Below, piece after piece: positions 5,376 to 12,528 of a stretch of 51,397 nt of DNA. This stretch comes from a virus: positions 1-51,397 of IMG/VR virus record IMGVR_UViG_3300048588_000723. One strand, written 5' to 3'. Both the position numbers and the translations under genes were made by a program. Position 1 is the first letter of the stretch, and every line of letters starts with the position of its first letter. Below the pieces are notes generated by a model. The model had not been told where the DNA came from. It ran no database searches and saw only the letters and a program-made list of their open reading frames with translations.

Positions 5376-7232
5376 ATGGCAAAAATAGACAAAGAAAAAG
5401 GTAAAGGAATTCTAAAAAATACAATTAGAAAAGACCTTCGACATATCGATTACAAAAGAGTAACCAGCTTGGCTAGCAAGTATGCTGGGTATACCATTGC
5501 AGATGAAGATGAGTTAAAAAAATTACTGCGCCAATTCACTCCTAGAGAGGACGAATCTTTATTTGATCAACGTGTTCGACTAACCTCGCTGACTACTCCA
5601 GATATTGTTAATTCAATGATAACCCCTATGTATAAAATTGGTCGTACTACGGCCAATGAAAGATGTGTATGGGATAAAAAGGATGATAGTGAAAAAAATG
5701 AAGCGGAGTTAAATGAAGTTTCCTCTAAATTTTATGGAGAATTATCAGTAAAAGACTATTTAACAACTAGAATGGTTGACTTGGATTCTATTGATCCGAA
5801 CAGTTTTATCATTGTTGAATTTTCTGGCAAGGTAGATCCTGCTAATCCGGAAACAAAAGCAGACCCTTATCCATTTGAAGTAAATTCGCAAGAGGCCATC
5901 AATTATGAATATATAAACAATGAGCTACAATGGTTAATTGTAATGATAGGTCAATCGGAGAAGTTTACTATATATTTAGATGATGATTCAATAGTTGCGA
6001 CCCGGATTACAAAAGAGCAAATGGTACAGATTAAAGCTGAAAATCCACAAGCTGAAATATTTTTCAAAAACGAAGAAGAAAAAGAAGCCGGACCAATCTT
6101 TCTAATTGAAGAGTTTAATCATAAAGCAGGAAGAGTTCCCGCTAGAAGAGTTGGAACTAAATTAGACCCTAAAACCCGTTATCGTACATGTGTACCGATG
6201 ATACATCCTGCACAATCTTATTTGGAGAAAGCCATTAAAACGATTTCTGAGTTCGATTTAACGAATGCATTGCACACTTTCCCGAAGATATTTCGATATG
6301 ATGAAATATGCCCTGGAAATATGGCTAAAGGACTTGTTTGTCAATCTGGAATATTAACGACAGGAGAAAAATGTCCTGAATGCAAAGGGACTGGATGGAA
6401 ATCTCAAACAAGCACAGCCCAAGAGTTTATTGTTAAACTGCCTAAAGACCCTAAAGACATGGTTTCTCTTGAAAACATGTTAGCATACAAAGCTCCTCCT
6501 GCAGAGCTTTTAGAGTTTCAAAAGAACTTAGGTTTGTATGAGTTAAGACAAGCTGCTATAAAAGCGGTGTATAATTCGGATACATATGTATCTGATTCTA
6601 CAGCCAAAACGGCCACAGAAAAGAATATTGATTTGGAATCTGTTTATGATACCTTAAAACCTTTTGGAGACAATTGGTCTGGTATGTATAAACACATCAT
6701 TTATGTTTGTGCAGCATATCGGGATTTAGAACAGGGATTACGTGTTGAACATGCGTTCCCGAAAGACTTGAAGATGAAATCTCTAAACATTCTATTAGAC
6801 GATTTAAAAAAGGCAAACGATTCTGGGGCTCCATCTTATGTAAAGAAATCAATACATAGAGACATTGCACATAAAATGTACATCGATCAACCAGATGAGT
6901 TGCTAAAGCTTCACGTTAAAGAACTCTTCTATCCATTCAGCGGCAAGACAGAAAGTGAAATCAATATTATACTCACAAATCAATTGAAATCAAAATTTGA
7001 CATGGTTTTATATGCAAACTTTGACCAAATATTTGATGAGTTAGAGCAAGAGCAAAGCCTTAATTCTATCAACTTCTACAAGATGGATTTTATAAAACAA
7101 CGTGATTTAGTAAGAAAGAAAGTTGAAGAATACAAACTTGTTATTGATTCAGAAGAAGAGGCTGTGAGGGCAATACCATTTGGTAGTGATTTAAATAAAA
7201 ATCTAGATTCTGAAAAAAATGCCAACGTATAA
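5376..7232 (+). CDS. Portal protein
   Basis: 618 residues, between terminase and the MuF-like gene, the canonical portal position. It is acidic and helical with a long C-terminal helical region, and longer than SPP1/HK97 portals. A Cys cluster at residues 312, 322, 333 and 336 includes CPECKGTGW, a DnaJ-like CxxCxGxG element that could bind zinc and is unusual in portals. The role is the dodecameric ring at the head vertex through which DNA passes. The call rests on position and size; I did not see an invariant portal motif. It overlaps the next gene by 14 bp. Confidence 0.8.
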   Translation: MAKIDKEKGKGILKNTIRKDLRHIDYKRVTSLASKYAGYTIADEDELKKLLRQFTPREDESLFDQRVRLTSLTTPDIVNSMITPMYKIGRTTANERCVWDKKDDSEKNEAELNEVSSKFYGELSVKDYLTTRMVDLDSIDPNSFIIVEFSGKVDPANPETKADPYPFEVNSQEAINYEYINNELQWLIVMIGQSEKFTIYLDDDSIVATRITKEQMVQIKAENPQAEIFFKNEEEKEAGPIFLIEEFNHKAGRVPARRVGTKLDPKTRYRTCVPMIHPAQSYLEKAIKTISEFDLTNALHTFPKIFRYDEICPGNMAKGLVCQSGILTTGEKCPECKGTGWKSQTSTAQEFIVKLPKDPKDMVSLENMLAYKAPPAELLEFQKNLGLYELRQAAIKAVYNSDTYVSDSTAKTATEKNIDLESVYDTLKPFGDNWSGMYKHIIYVCAAYRDLEQGLRVEHAFPKDLKMKSLNILLDDLKKANDSGAPSYVKKSIHRDIAHKMYIDQPDELLKLHVKELFYPFSGKTESEINIILTNQLKSKFDMVLYANFDQIFDELEQEQSLNSINFYKMDFIKQRDLVRKKVEEYKLVIDSEEEAVRAIPFGSDLNKNLDSEKNANV

Positions 7233-8142
7233 GGAGGTTTCTAAAATTATTGATGAGTTTATTGCACAGCGTGAAAACCAAATAAAATCAAAGGTTTCAT
7301 TGATGCAGAATAAACTTTATGAAGATGTGATACTCGATTTCTTAAATAAAATTAAGAAAAGTGGGGAGGATTTTTCATACACAGATTTAGTACAGCTGGA
7401 GAACAGAATTAAAAAATTTGGGGTGAATGGCCACCCGGAAGTACTACAAGAAATCATTGATGCAACAAAGTCAATGAGCAATCTAAATTTATTATACTTC
7501 TCCACGCTTATCGACAGTCCTGAAAAACTAAATGATATTAAAATCAAAACAGAAAAACTTGTTAATCGCAAGCTGGGACTAGATGATAAGGGACGTATAA
7601 AACCGGGTGGATTCCTGGATCGAATGATTACAGATAAATGGGTACAACGTACTATACTAAAAGAGGCTCGTAAAGCATTGGCCGGAGGCTTCGACTTTCA
7701 ATCAACAAGAGAAAAATTTAAACAAATTATCGTTGGTGGCCCAAAAGAAAGTGGTGTGATTCAAAAGCATTATACTACATTCACTAACGATTTGCTAAGC
7801 AGCGTTAATAATAACAATAACAATATTTATGCAACAGAATTGGGCCTCAATTACGCGCGATATGCAGGAGGTTTGATTAAAACATCTAGAAGTTTATGTA
7901 TAAAAAATAACGGTAAAATATTTTCTAGAAAGCAAATTGAAGCATTAAAGGAAGACCCATTTATAATAAAAATGTATGGGGGTAATATCGATGATTACAA
8001 CCCATTTGAGTTGCCTGGAGGTTATGGTTGCAAACATAGTTGGAACTGGATTACAGACGACTATGCTGTTGGTTTAATCCGGGAACAAAACAAAAAAGCT
8101 ACTGAAAAAAATCAGAAGTTTAAGGATAGAAATGGTTTATAG
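7219..8142 (+). CDS. MuF-like minor head protein
   Basis: 307 residues. The N-terminal two thirds are helical (VSKIIDEFIAQRENQIKSK and others). The C-terminal third has the Cys/His pattern of Mu gpF/SPP1 gp7 minor head proteins: SRSLCIKNNGKIFSRKQIE at about 227-245 and GYGCKHSWNWI at about 269-279. These proteins associate with the portal and enter the head with DNA. The start overlaps the portal gene (ATG 7219). The 3' end overlaps, tail to tail, the lipoprotein gene on the other strand. Confidence 0.8.
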   Translation: MPTYKEVSKIIDEFIAQRENQIKSKVSLMQNKLYEDVILDFLNKIKKSGEDFSYTDLVQLENRIKKFGVNGHPEVLQEIIDATKSMSNLNLLYFSTLIDSPEKLNDIKIKTEKLVNRKLGLDDKGRIKPGGFLDRMITDKWVQRTILKEARKALAGGFDFQSTREKFKQIIVGGPKESGVIQKHYTTFTNDLLSSVNNNNNNIYATELGLNYARYAGGLIKTSRSLCIKNNGKIFSRKQIEALKEDPFIIKMYGGNIDDYNPFELPGGYGCKHSWNWITDDYAVGLIREQNKKATEKNQKFKDRNGL

Positions 8143-8367
8143 AGACTTTAACATTTCGTATGTAATACTATCTTGATTTTTAACAGCTCTTGTCGCCTCA
8201 TTTTCATCCATGCCTGCATCCATTAGTTTAATTACATTATTGTAAAACTTTTCGGTCGAATCTTTTTTATCAGTAGCAGATTTAATTTCTTGGTTTAATT
8301 CTTTTGTTTCTTCTGATTGACCACATGACCATATAAATATAATTGCAAATAATAATATCACTCTCAT
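8137..8367 (-). CDS. Small lipoprotein, candidate moron
   Basis: 76 residues: MRVILLFAIIFIWSCGQSEE. A short hydrophobic signal ends in a lipobox (IWSC), so lipidation at Cys15 is expected. The residues after the Cys (GQSEETKE) are polar and acidic, reminiscent of the lipoprotein export signal that sends Bacteroidota lipoproteins to the cell surface. The rest is a charged helix (ELNQEIKSATDKKDSTEKFY). It is transcribed against the late genes, so expression from a prophage is likely. Superinfection exclusion is a reasonable but unproven role. Confidence 0.7.
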   Translation of the reverse strand: MRVILLFAIIFIWSCGQSEETKELNQEIKSATDKKDSTEKFYNNVIKLMDAGMDENEATRAVKNQDSITYEMLKSL

Positions 8368-8455
8368 TCTTTTAGTTTTTTAAACTCGTACATCCACCTA
8401 TTAGGGTGAATAAGTACAAGTATGATTAAGCACCTGAAGATTTTCTTCATTTTAT

Positions 8456-8485
8456 TTTGCAAGTTAATAATTATTTGTATATTTG
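8456..8485 (+). promoter_or_regulatory. Bacteroidota-type promoter of the accessory pair 8623-9248
   Basis: TTTG (8456-8459), an 18-nt spacer and TATATTTG (8478-8485) match the -33/-7 consensus. The predicted start at about 8490 would put the whole complementary-repeat leader (8489-8643) in the RNA. With the terminator at 9266-9302 it makes the two genes between them an autonomous transcription unit inside the late operon. Confidence 0.65.
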
Positions 8486-8488
8486 CAA

Positions 8489-8643
8489 TGCTAAATACAA
8501 CAACATGTTTCCATTTTCAACTAATCTTTTTAAATGTTCGGGTGCCGTAACCAGTAATGGTCGGAAATATCTACAACCTTGTGTTGTTGTGTTTAGCACA
8601 CCCGGACACCATATTAAATACCATGCTAAACACAACAACACAA
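8489..8643 (+). ncRNA. Leader with three mutually complementary segments sequestering a start codon
   Basis: TTGTGTTGTTGTGTTTAGCA (8579-8598) is perfectly complementary to 8624-8643 (20 bp, 25-nt loop). The downstream arm overlaps the ATG of the next gene (8623-8625). A near copy of that arm (TGCTAAATACAACAACA, 8489-8505) lies upstream and can also pair with 8582-8598, its one difference giving a G-U pair. Two additional stems are present: TGTTCGGGTG (8534-8543) with CACCCGGACA (8599-8608), and CCG-TA-ACCA/TGGT-CGG within about 8545-8564. The upstream copy also begins an ATG ORF whose first residues, MLNTTT, equal those of the real gene. This is consistent with an RNA switch controlling translation. 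Pairing is read directly; the function is inferred. Confidence 0.55.
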
Positions 8644-8931
8644 GAAACAAGCACGAACAACAGTAGTGCTATTTCACAACGTGCAAAAGACGATTTGCAC
8701 AAAATCATTAATGAATTTCTAGAACTTGGTGGTGCGGCCTATCCTATTGAAACCTTAAGCACATTGCTTACAGAGCTGTTTAATACAGATGAAGAGGATA
8801 AGGATTTTACACAAAAATTTATTATTGAAACCGTTGGCGAATCTCAACGCATCATTCTGTTTCTTGTAAAGCTACAAGAGGCTTGGAACCGTTATCAATT
8901 ATTTTGTATAAACCAATCCTTGAAATCATGA
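8623..8931 (+). CDS. Small accessory protein with sequestered start codon
   Basis: 102 residues from ATG 8623 (MLNTTTQETSTNNSSAISQR). The polar Thr/Ser N-terminus is followed by a helical domain (AKDDLHKIINEFLELGGAAY, PIETLSTLLTELFNTDEEDK, IILFLVKLQEAWNRYQLF). The start is chosen because the upstream in-frame ATG at 8557 would translate through the hairpin, while 8623 begins exactly in the right arm. It overlaps the next gene by ATGA. No family recognised. It carries its own promoter and is placed inside the head-gene operon, so probably an accessory (moron) gene. Confidence 0.6.
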   Translation: MLNTTTQETSTNNSSAISQRAKDDLHKIINEFLELGGAAYPIETLSTLLTELFNTDEEDKDFTQKFIIETVGESQRIILFLVKLQEAWNRYQLFCINQSLKS

Positions 8932-9248
8932 TAACGAAAAAAGAAGAAAAAAAATTACACAGAAAATTTCAAATTTCAAGCATTAAGTTTTTGTTAGAAA
9001 CATCCCAAATGTCTTATGAAGAAAGAGGGAAATATATTACATTAATTTGTTCAATGCACCAATTTGGCAAATTAAGAAAAGCGCATATAATTGAAATTTT
9101 AGGTGAATTTCCTGATAAAATAATGAAAAAATTTATTATTAATTCCGGTGGGTATTATTACCATGAAATAATAGAAAATGCAGATAGAAAAAGTAGGTCT
9201 AGGTCAGCTGCTGGAATTATTGGCAATAAAAAACGGTGGAGTAAATAA
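8928..9248 (+). CDS. DUF1376-like small replication-associated protein
   Basis: 106 residues from ATG 8928 (coupled by ATGA). KFQISSIKFLLETSQMSYEERGKYITLICSMHQFG (about 11-45) resembles the 'F..D......M...E.G.Y..LL...W..G' opening of DUF1376 proteins. The end, ADRKSRSRSAAGIIGNKKRW, mirrors the REKRRKSGLAGNAKRW of the second DUF1376-like protein at 39586-40260. It lacks the long C-terminal region of that protein. DUF1376 proteins are linked to phage replication initiation; here the adjacent long inverted repeat (9328-9530) would be a natural target, but this is inference. Confidence 0.55.
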   Translation: MITKKEEKKLHRKFQISSIKFLLETSQMSYEERGKYITLICSMHQFGKLRKAHIIEILGEFPDKIMKKFIINSGGYYYHEIIENADRKSRSRSAAGIIGNKKRWSK

Positions 9249-9265
9249 AATTTATTTTTGATTGC

Positions 9266-9302
9266 AAAAAGAGCGTTATAGTAAAAAATAACGCTCTTTT
9301 TT
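9266..9302 (+). terminator. Intrinsic terminator closing the accessory cassette
   Basis: AAAAAGAGCGTTAT, an 8-nt loop region, then ATAACGCTCTTTTTT: a 9-bp stem with a T-tract, 18 nt after the stop of 8928-9248. Confidence 0.9.
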
Positions 9303-9327
9303 ATTTAATTAACTAATAGAGAGTAAA

Positions 9328-9530
9328 TTATCCTGATGGTATCCCAAAGGTATCCTGATGGTATCGCACTACATAGTATTAGGATACCATAAATGCAATA
9401 TTTTATTTATGTAAGCAATGTGTTTTTATAATTTTAAGTTTATATTTTTTAATTAATTGTCTGACAGTTATTTAAAAATCGCATTTGCGAGGCATCAGGA
9501 TACCATCAGGATACCTTTGGGATCGCTCTT
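9328..9530. repeat. Iteron-like GGTATCC repeats forming a long inverted repeat around an AT-rich core
   Basis: ATCCCAAAGGTATCCTGATGGTATC (9341-9365) is exactly complementary to 9499-9523: 25-bp arms 133 nt apart. Each arm holds several GGTATC/GATACC units, and another GGATACCAT lies between (9382-9390). The intervening DNA is very AT-rich, and TCGCATTTGCGA (9479-9490) and ACATTGCAATGT (9576-9587) are extra palindromes. This fills the 385-bp gene-free stretch 9249-9633. Clustered repeats beside an AT-rich segment and a DUF1376-like gene suggest a replication origin, partition site or large operator; which one cannot be told from sequence. Confidence 0.7.
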
Positions 9531-9617
9531 CATCTTCTACTATATTATATATAAATAGAAAGGCTTTAAAAATCAACATTGCAATGTGATAATTTTATTG
9601 GAATAAAAACAATCATT

Positions 9618-9642
9618 TTGACTATTCTTGACTATGTTTGAC
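9618..9642 (+). promoter_or_regulatory. Three TTGAC elements at 10-nt spacing plus -7 box
   Basis: TTGAC occurs at 9618, 9628 and 9638, exactly one helical turn apart. TATGTTTG (9633-9640) matches the -7 consensus TANNTTTG. The first copy sits in TTTGACTATT, the same 10-mer as in the promoter at 2191. No well-spaced TTTG -33 is present, so the promoter may need an activator. Confidence 0.45.
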
Positions 9643-10128
9643 ACGAATTATTTAATCAAACAACTCATGTCATACATTCTCGCACAAAAAGGAAAGTTAA
9701 GAAAAAAATTTCCAATTTCAACTTGGGAGCTTTTAGTAAACAAGAACGGATGGGTTCCTGTTGAAGAAAAGGAAACTCAGATTGTTGTTAACAAAAATAA
9801 AGCAATTGTTAGTCCCCCTTCTAGTGGAGATAAAAAAGTTGTGAGTGACGCTACTAAATCACAAACACAAGTTGTCAAAAATGAAATTGATTTTGTTGCT
9901 TCAGATGATTTCAAAAAAGTAATTGAAGAAAATAAAATTTCAAAATCCAATATCAAAGACAAATTGGATGAGAAAGAGATTACTTATAAAAACAATTCCA
10001 ACCTCGAAATATTAACAGCCATTTTGGCTAAAGAATTAAATAACGATGTTAAATCGCTTAAGGAACTTTTCGTAATTGAAGAAGATATTAAATCTGAAGA
10101 AGGTACTCAAGCTACAAATGACTTATAA
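9634..10128 (+). CDS. Head-region protein with HeH/LEM-like C-terminal motif
   Basis: About 164 residues from ATG 9634. If the -7 box at 9633-9640 is used, the true start is more likely ATG 9667 (MSYILAQKGKLRKKF, 153 residues). After a short basic start (KFPISTWELLVNKNGWVPVE), a low-complexity Pro/Ser/Thr linker leads to a helical end (FKKVIEENKISKSNIKDKLD, then EITYKNNSNLEILTAILAKEL). That end has the 'IK..LDE..I.Y....N...L...L' pattern of HeH/SAP-like domains, often found in small phage head-completion or DNA-binding proteins. It comes directly before a small coupled gene and the scaffold. Role inferred from position. Confidence 0.6.
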   Translation: MFDTNYLIKQLMSYILAQKGKLRKKFPISTWELLVNKNGWVPVEEKETQIVVNKNKAIVSPPSSGDKKVVSDATKSQTQVVKNEIDFVASDDFKKVIEENKISKSNIKDKLDEKEITYKNNSNLEILTAILAKELNNDVKSLKELFVIEEDIKSEEGTQATNDL

Positions 10129-10130
10129 AA

Positions 10131-10337
10131 ATGTTAGTTAAAAACAAAACAAACGGAAAAAAAATCTCCATTTCTGAAAAAGATTGGGATAAAATTTCAG
10201 CAAAGAGCAAATCAAATTTTATCATTCTTGTAGAAAAAAAAGAAGATAAAATAGTTCAAATTGTTGAAAACAAAGCAACTCCAACCCCACTTCCAGATAG
10301 TGGAACAAAGCCAGGAGTTGAGAAAAAGAAAAAATAA
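10131..10337 (+). CDS. Small head-region protein
   Basis: 68 residues: MLVKNKTNGKKISISEKDWD opens with a short beta-rich module (VKNKTNGKKISISEKDWDKI) seen in small proteins of Bacteroidota phage head operons, then a basic Pro/Lys tail (KATPTPLPDSGTKPGVEKKKK). It lies 3 nt after the preceding stop, so co-translated. Possibly a minor structural or connector component; not recognised further. Confidence 0.5.
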   Translation: MLVKNKTNGKKISISEKDWDKISAKSKSNFIILVEKKEDKIVQIVENKATPTPLPDSGTKPGVEKKKK

Positions 10338-10342
10338 AATAG

Positions 10343-10418
10343 TGCGAGATGGAGCAGTTGGCAGCTCGTTAGACTCATACTCTAAAGGTCACCGGTTCGA
10401 GTCCGGTTCTCGCTACCA
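10343..10418 (+). tRNA. tRNA with CAT anticodon (Met or lysidine-type Ile)
   Basis: A full 76-nt cloverleaf: U8, D stem GAGC/GCTC with loop AGTTGGCA, anticodon stem TTAGA/TCTAA with loop CTCATAC (anticodon CAT), variable AGGTC, T stem ACCGG/CCGGT with TTCGAGT, encoded ACCA end. The acceptor stem is GCGAGA/TCTCGC with a T1-T72 mismatch at the top. It lacks the three G-C pairs of initiator tRNA in the anticodon stem, so it is an elongator Met or the Ile2 (CAU modified to lysidine) species. It lies in a 123-bp gap between two head genes in the same direction and would be processed from the late transcript. Confidence 0.93.
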
Positions 10419-10460
10419 AATAAATTAATGAATAATGCTGACGGGTAAGCCGTATGAATT

Positions 10461-11375
10461 ATGACAAAATCAGAAATTGAATTCGTTACAACGTTGGTCG
10501 GGAAAACGTTAAACACTCCCGCTGCTGAAGCTGCCTCGCTTCTATTTGAAATAAAAGAGGATGGATCAGGTGATTTGAAGGACACAGCTCTTCAAGCCTT
10601 ATTAGACAAAGATAGCGCACGCATTCAGAAAATTAAAGATGAAGGTAAAACTTTATTCGATAATGGCTATAAAAAAGCTCAGGGCGAAGCGCTTACAAAG
10701 TTTGAAAAAGACTTAAAAGAAAAGTTCGGAATAACAACTGATAAGCAAGGAGTAGAACTAATCGAACTCGTTGTTACAGAAAAGTTAAAATCCCAAGGTG
10801 GTGAATTAGACGATGAGAAAATAAAGCGCTCAAGTGCTTATTTGGCAATGGTCGATAAACTAACAAAGGAAAAGGCTGACGCTGTAAAAGCAGAAACAGA
10901 CAAGTTCAATGAATTGCAAACATCGATTCAAAGAGAATCAACCTTTAGTGAAATTTCTAAAGCTGCCGAAAAAATTATTAATGAATTGAATCCTATTTTA
11001 CCAGAAAGCAAAGAAAAAGCTAACGCTCAAATCAATCGATTAATCAAAGAACTAGGTTCTGAATACTCGTTTGAAATTAAAGATGGCAAAACTATTGTAT
11101 TAAAAGACGGTAAAGTACTTGAAGACAAACATGGTCACATGGTTGATTTCAAAGAGATAGTTAAATCCAAAGCTTCTGAAGTTTGGGATTTTAAACAAGG
11201 TCAACAGCGCCAAAGCGCAGGAAACAATAATAATGCCGGTGGAAATGGAGATGGAAATAAAGGGTATGCAGGACCAATACCAAAGAATGCTGACGAGTAC
11301 ATGGAGATGATTAAATCAGCTCCTGATGATGCTACAAAGCAAGAAATTACTAAGGTATGGACTGCGCAAAAATAA
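10461..11375 (+). CDS. Scaffolding protein
   Basis: 304 residues, highly charged and helical. It has a long coiled-coil-like middle (KAQGEALTKFEKDLKEKFG, SAYLAMVDKLTKEKADAVKA), an Asn/Gly-rich linker (AGNNNNAGGNGDGN) and a short C-terminal helical tail (ADEYMEMIKSAPDDATKQEI). This composition, and its place immediately before the major capsid gene, fits a scaffolding/GP20-type protein that directs procapsid assembly and leaves before DNA fills the head. Start ATG 10461; no protease domain seen. Confidence 0.75.
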   Translation: MTKSEIEFVTTLVGKTLNTPAAEAASLLFEIKEDGSGDLKDTALQALLDKDSARIQKIKDEGKTLFDNGYKKAQGEALTKFEKDLKEKFGITTDKQGVELIELVVTEKLKSQGGELDDEKIKRSSAYLAMVDKLTKEKADAVKAETDKFNELQTSIQRESTFSEISKAAEKIINELNPILPESKEKANAQINRLIKELGSEYSFEIKDGKTIVLKDGKVLEDKHGHMVDFKEIVKSKASEVWDFKQGQQRQSAGNNNNAGGNGDGNKGYAGPIPKNADEYMEMIKSAPDDATKQEITKVWTAQK

Positions 11376-11404
11376 GCAGTATAAACCCTTAATTATTTAA
11401 AACC

Positions 11405-12454
11405 ATGGCAATAGATTTAACATGCGCAACATTAACAGCCGCATATTTTTTAGCACAAACAATGTTTGCAGACTCTGCAAAAAAAGCAGATTATGTTTCA
11501 GAAGTTGAATCAGCAAAAGCATTGATTGAAAACTCAACTGCGAAAGTTGATTATTTAGAAGATCCAAAAAAAGAGCGTGAAGCTCGTATTTATTGGACAA
11601 AGTTTTGTAACGAAACAACAAGCACAAGCGCACCTGATTTCTGTGAGTTCACAGGAGCTGAAGCTGACGCTGCTTGTAAAGACTATGCAATCGAATTGCA
11701 AGTTTCAAAATCGTTCACCATTGATGAAAAAAATTACGTTACAAGCAACCTGAACGTTCCGGAAGTGTTTGCTGATAACATGTTGAAAACCAAAAAAGCA
11801 TTGGATGAAAAAGTAACACAAATGCTTTTAGCAAAATTGGCTACATTCGCTTCTGCTAACTTGTACCAACAAGCTGGCATCGGATGTTCTGATGAAACCG
11901 GAGATTGGATTACAACATTTATTAATCCTACCTATTGGACACCTTCAGTATATGCTTACTTCTTGAAAGTAGCAAAAATGAATCACTTTTCTTCTCCATT
12001 TTTATTGGATGGTGAAAACTTGTTTGACATGATTGTTAATGCAGGTTTAAACGAAGGAAATGCAAATGGAAAAGGTGCAGCAGCAGCTGTTAAGTTAATG
12101 AAAACTTACAGCGATTTATTCAACATGACAAGCGTTGCGCCAAGCAAAACTTACATGATTGAAAGAGGAACTGTTGCTTTTGCTAATAAGGTTCTTTGGA
12201 AAGGATCTTCCGCACAAGCGCCAATCAAACGCGGAGACCACATTGGATTTAAATACAGTGAGCCTTCGATGAACATCCCTGGTTTGATGTACGATGTTTA
12301 CACCAAAACTACTTGTTCTGAGCAATATGAAAAAGTAGATGTACTTGTTCATACTCGTTTCGATTTGTTCAACGGAGCTGAAGGTTGTGATGGTGCTACT
12401 GGAGTTTTAGAATTCGAGTGTGGCGCTTGTCCTGAAATCGAAGCTGGATCATAA
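11405..12454 (+). CDS. Major capsid protein
   Basis: 349 residues following the scaffold, with a terminator just after it: the expected layout for the most highly expressed head gene. The N-terminus is helical (SAKKADYVSEVESAKALIEN). The middle contains 'PEVFADNMLKTKKALDEKVTQMLLAKL' and later 'RGTVAFANKVLWKG' and 'HIGFKYSEPSMNIPGLMYDV', consistent with HK97-fold capsid spine helix and beta segments. The C-terminal part holds several Cys (about residues 302-345), perhaps stabilising the shell. The HK97-fold call rests on context and general pattern rather than a conserved motif. Confidence 0.75.
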   Translation: MAIDLTCATLTAAYFLAQTMFADSAKKADYVSEVESAKALIENSTAKVDYLEDPKKEREARIYWTKFCNETTSTSAPDFCEFTGAEADAACKDYAIELQVSKSFTIDEKNYVTSNLNVPEVFADNMLKTKKALDEKVTQMLLAKLATFASANLYQQAGIGCSDETGDWITTFINPTYWTPSVYAYFLKVAKMNHFSSPFLLDGENLFDMIVNAGLNEGNANGKGAAAAVKLMKTYSDLFNMTSVAPSKTYMIERGTVAFANKVLWKGSSAQAPIKRGDHIGFKYSEPSMNIPGLMYDVYTKTTCSEQYEKVDVLVHTRFDLFNGAEGCDGATGVLEFECGACPEIEAGS

Positions 12455-12477
12455 TCCAATTAATTATTATTTGAACT

Positions 12478-12513
12478 AAAAAGAGCCGCTTCATATTTGG
12501 GGTGGCTCTTTTT
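12478..12513 (+). terminator. Intrinsic terminator/attenuator after the capsid gene
   Basis: AAAAAGAGCC...GGCTCTTTTT forms a stem of up to 10 bp around a 16-nt loop, 24 nt after the capsid stop and 16 nt before the next ATG. It would give more capsid than downstream connector transcript. Confidence 0.75.
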
Positions 12514-12528
12514 ATAAAGCGCCTAATC

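Noticed and set aside
8457-8666. Plus-strand ORF over the promoter and leader
   Set aside because: It starts upstream of the -7 box and reads through the hairpin arms; sequence is dominated by the repeats, not protein-like.
9341-9523. Insertion sequence with 25-bp terminal inverted repeats
   Set aside because: Only 133 AT-rich bases with no gene lie between the arms and no target duplication is visible; internal repeat units point to binding sites.
10343-10418. tRNA as an attachment-site remnant
   Set aside because: It is complete, lies far from the integrase and inside the head operon, so a functional phage tRNA is more likely.
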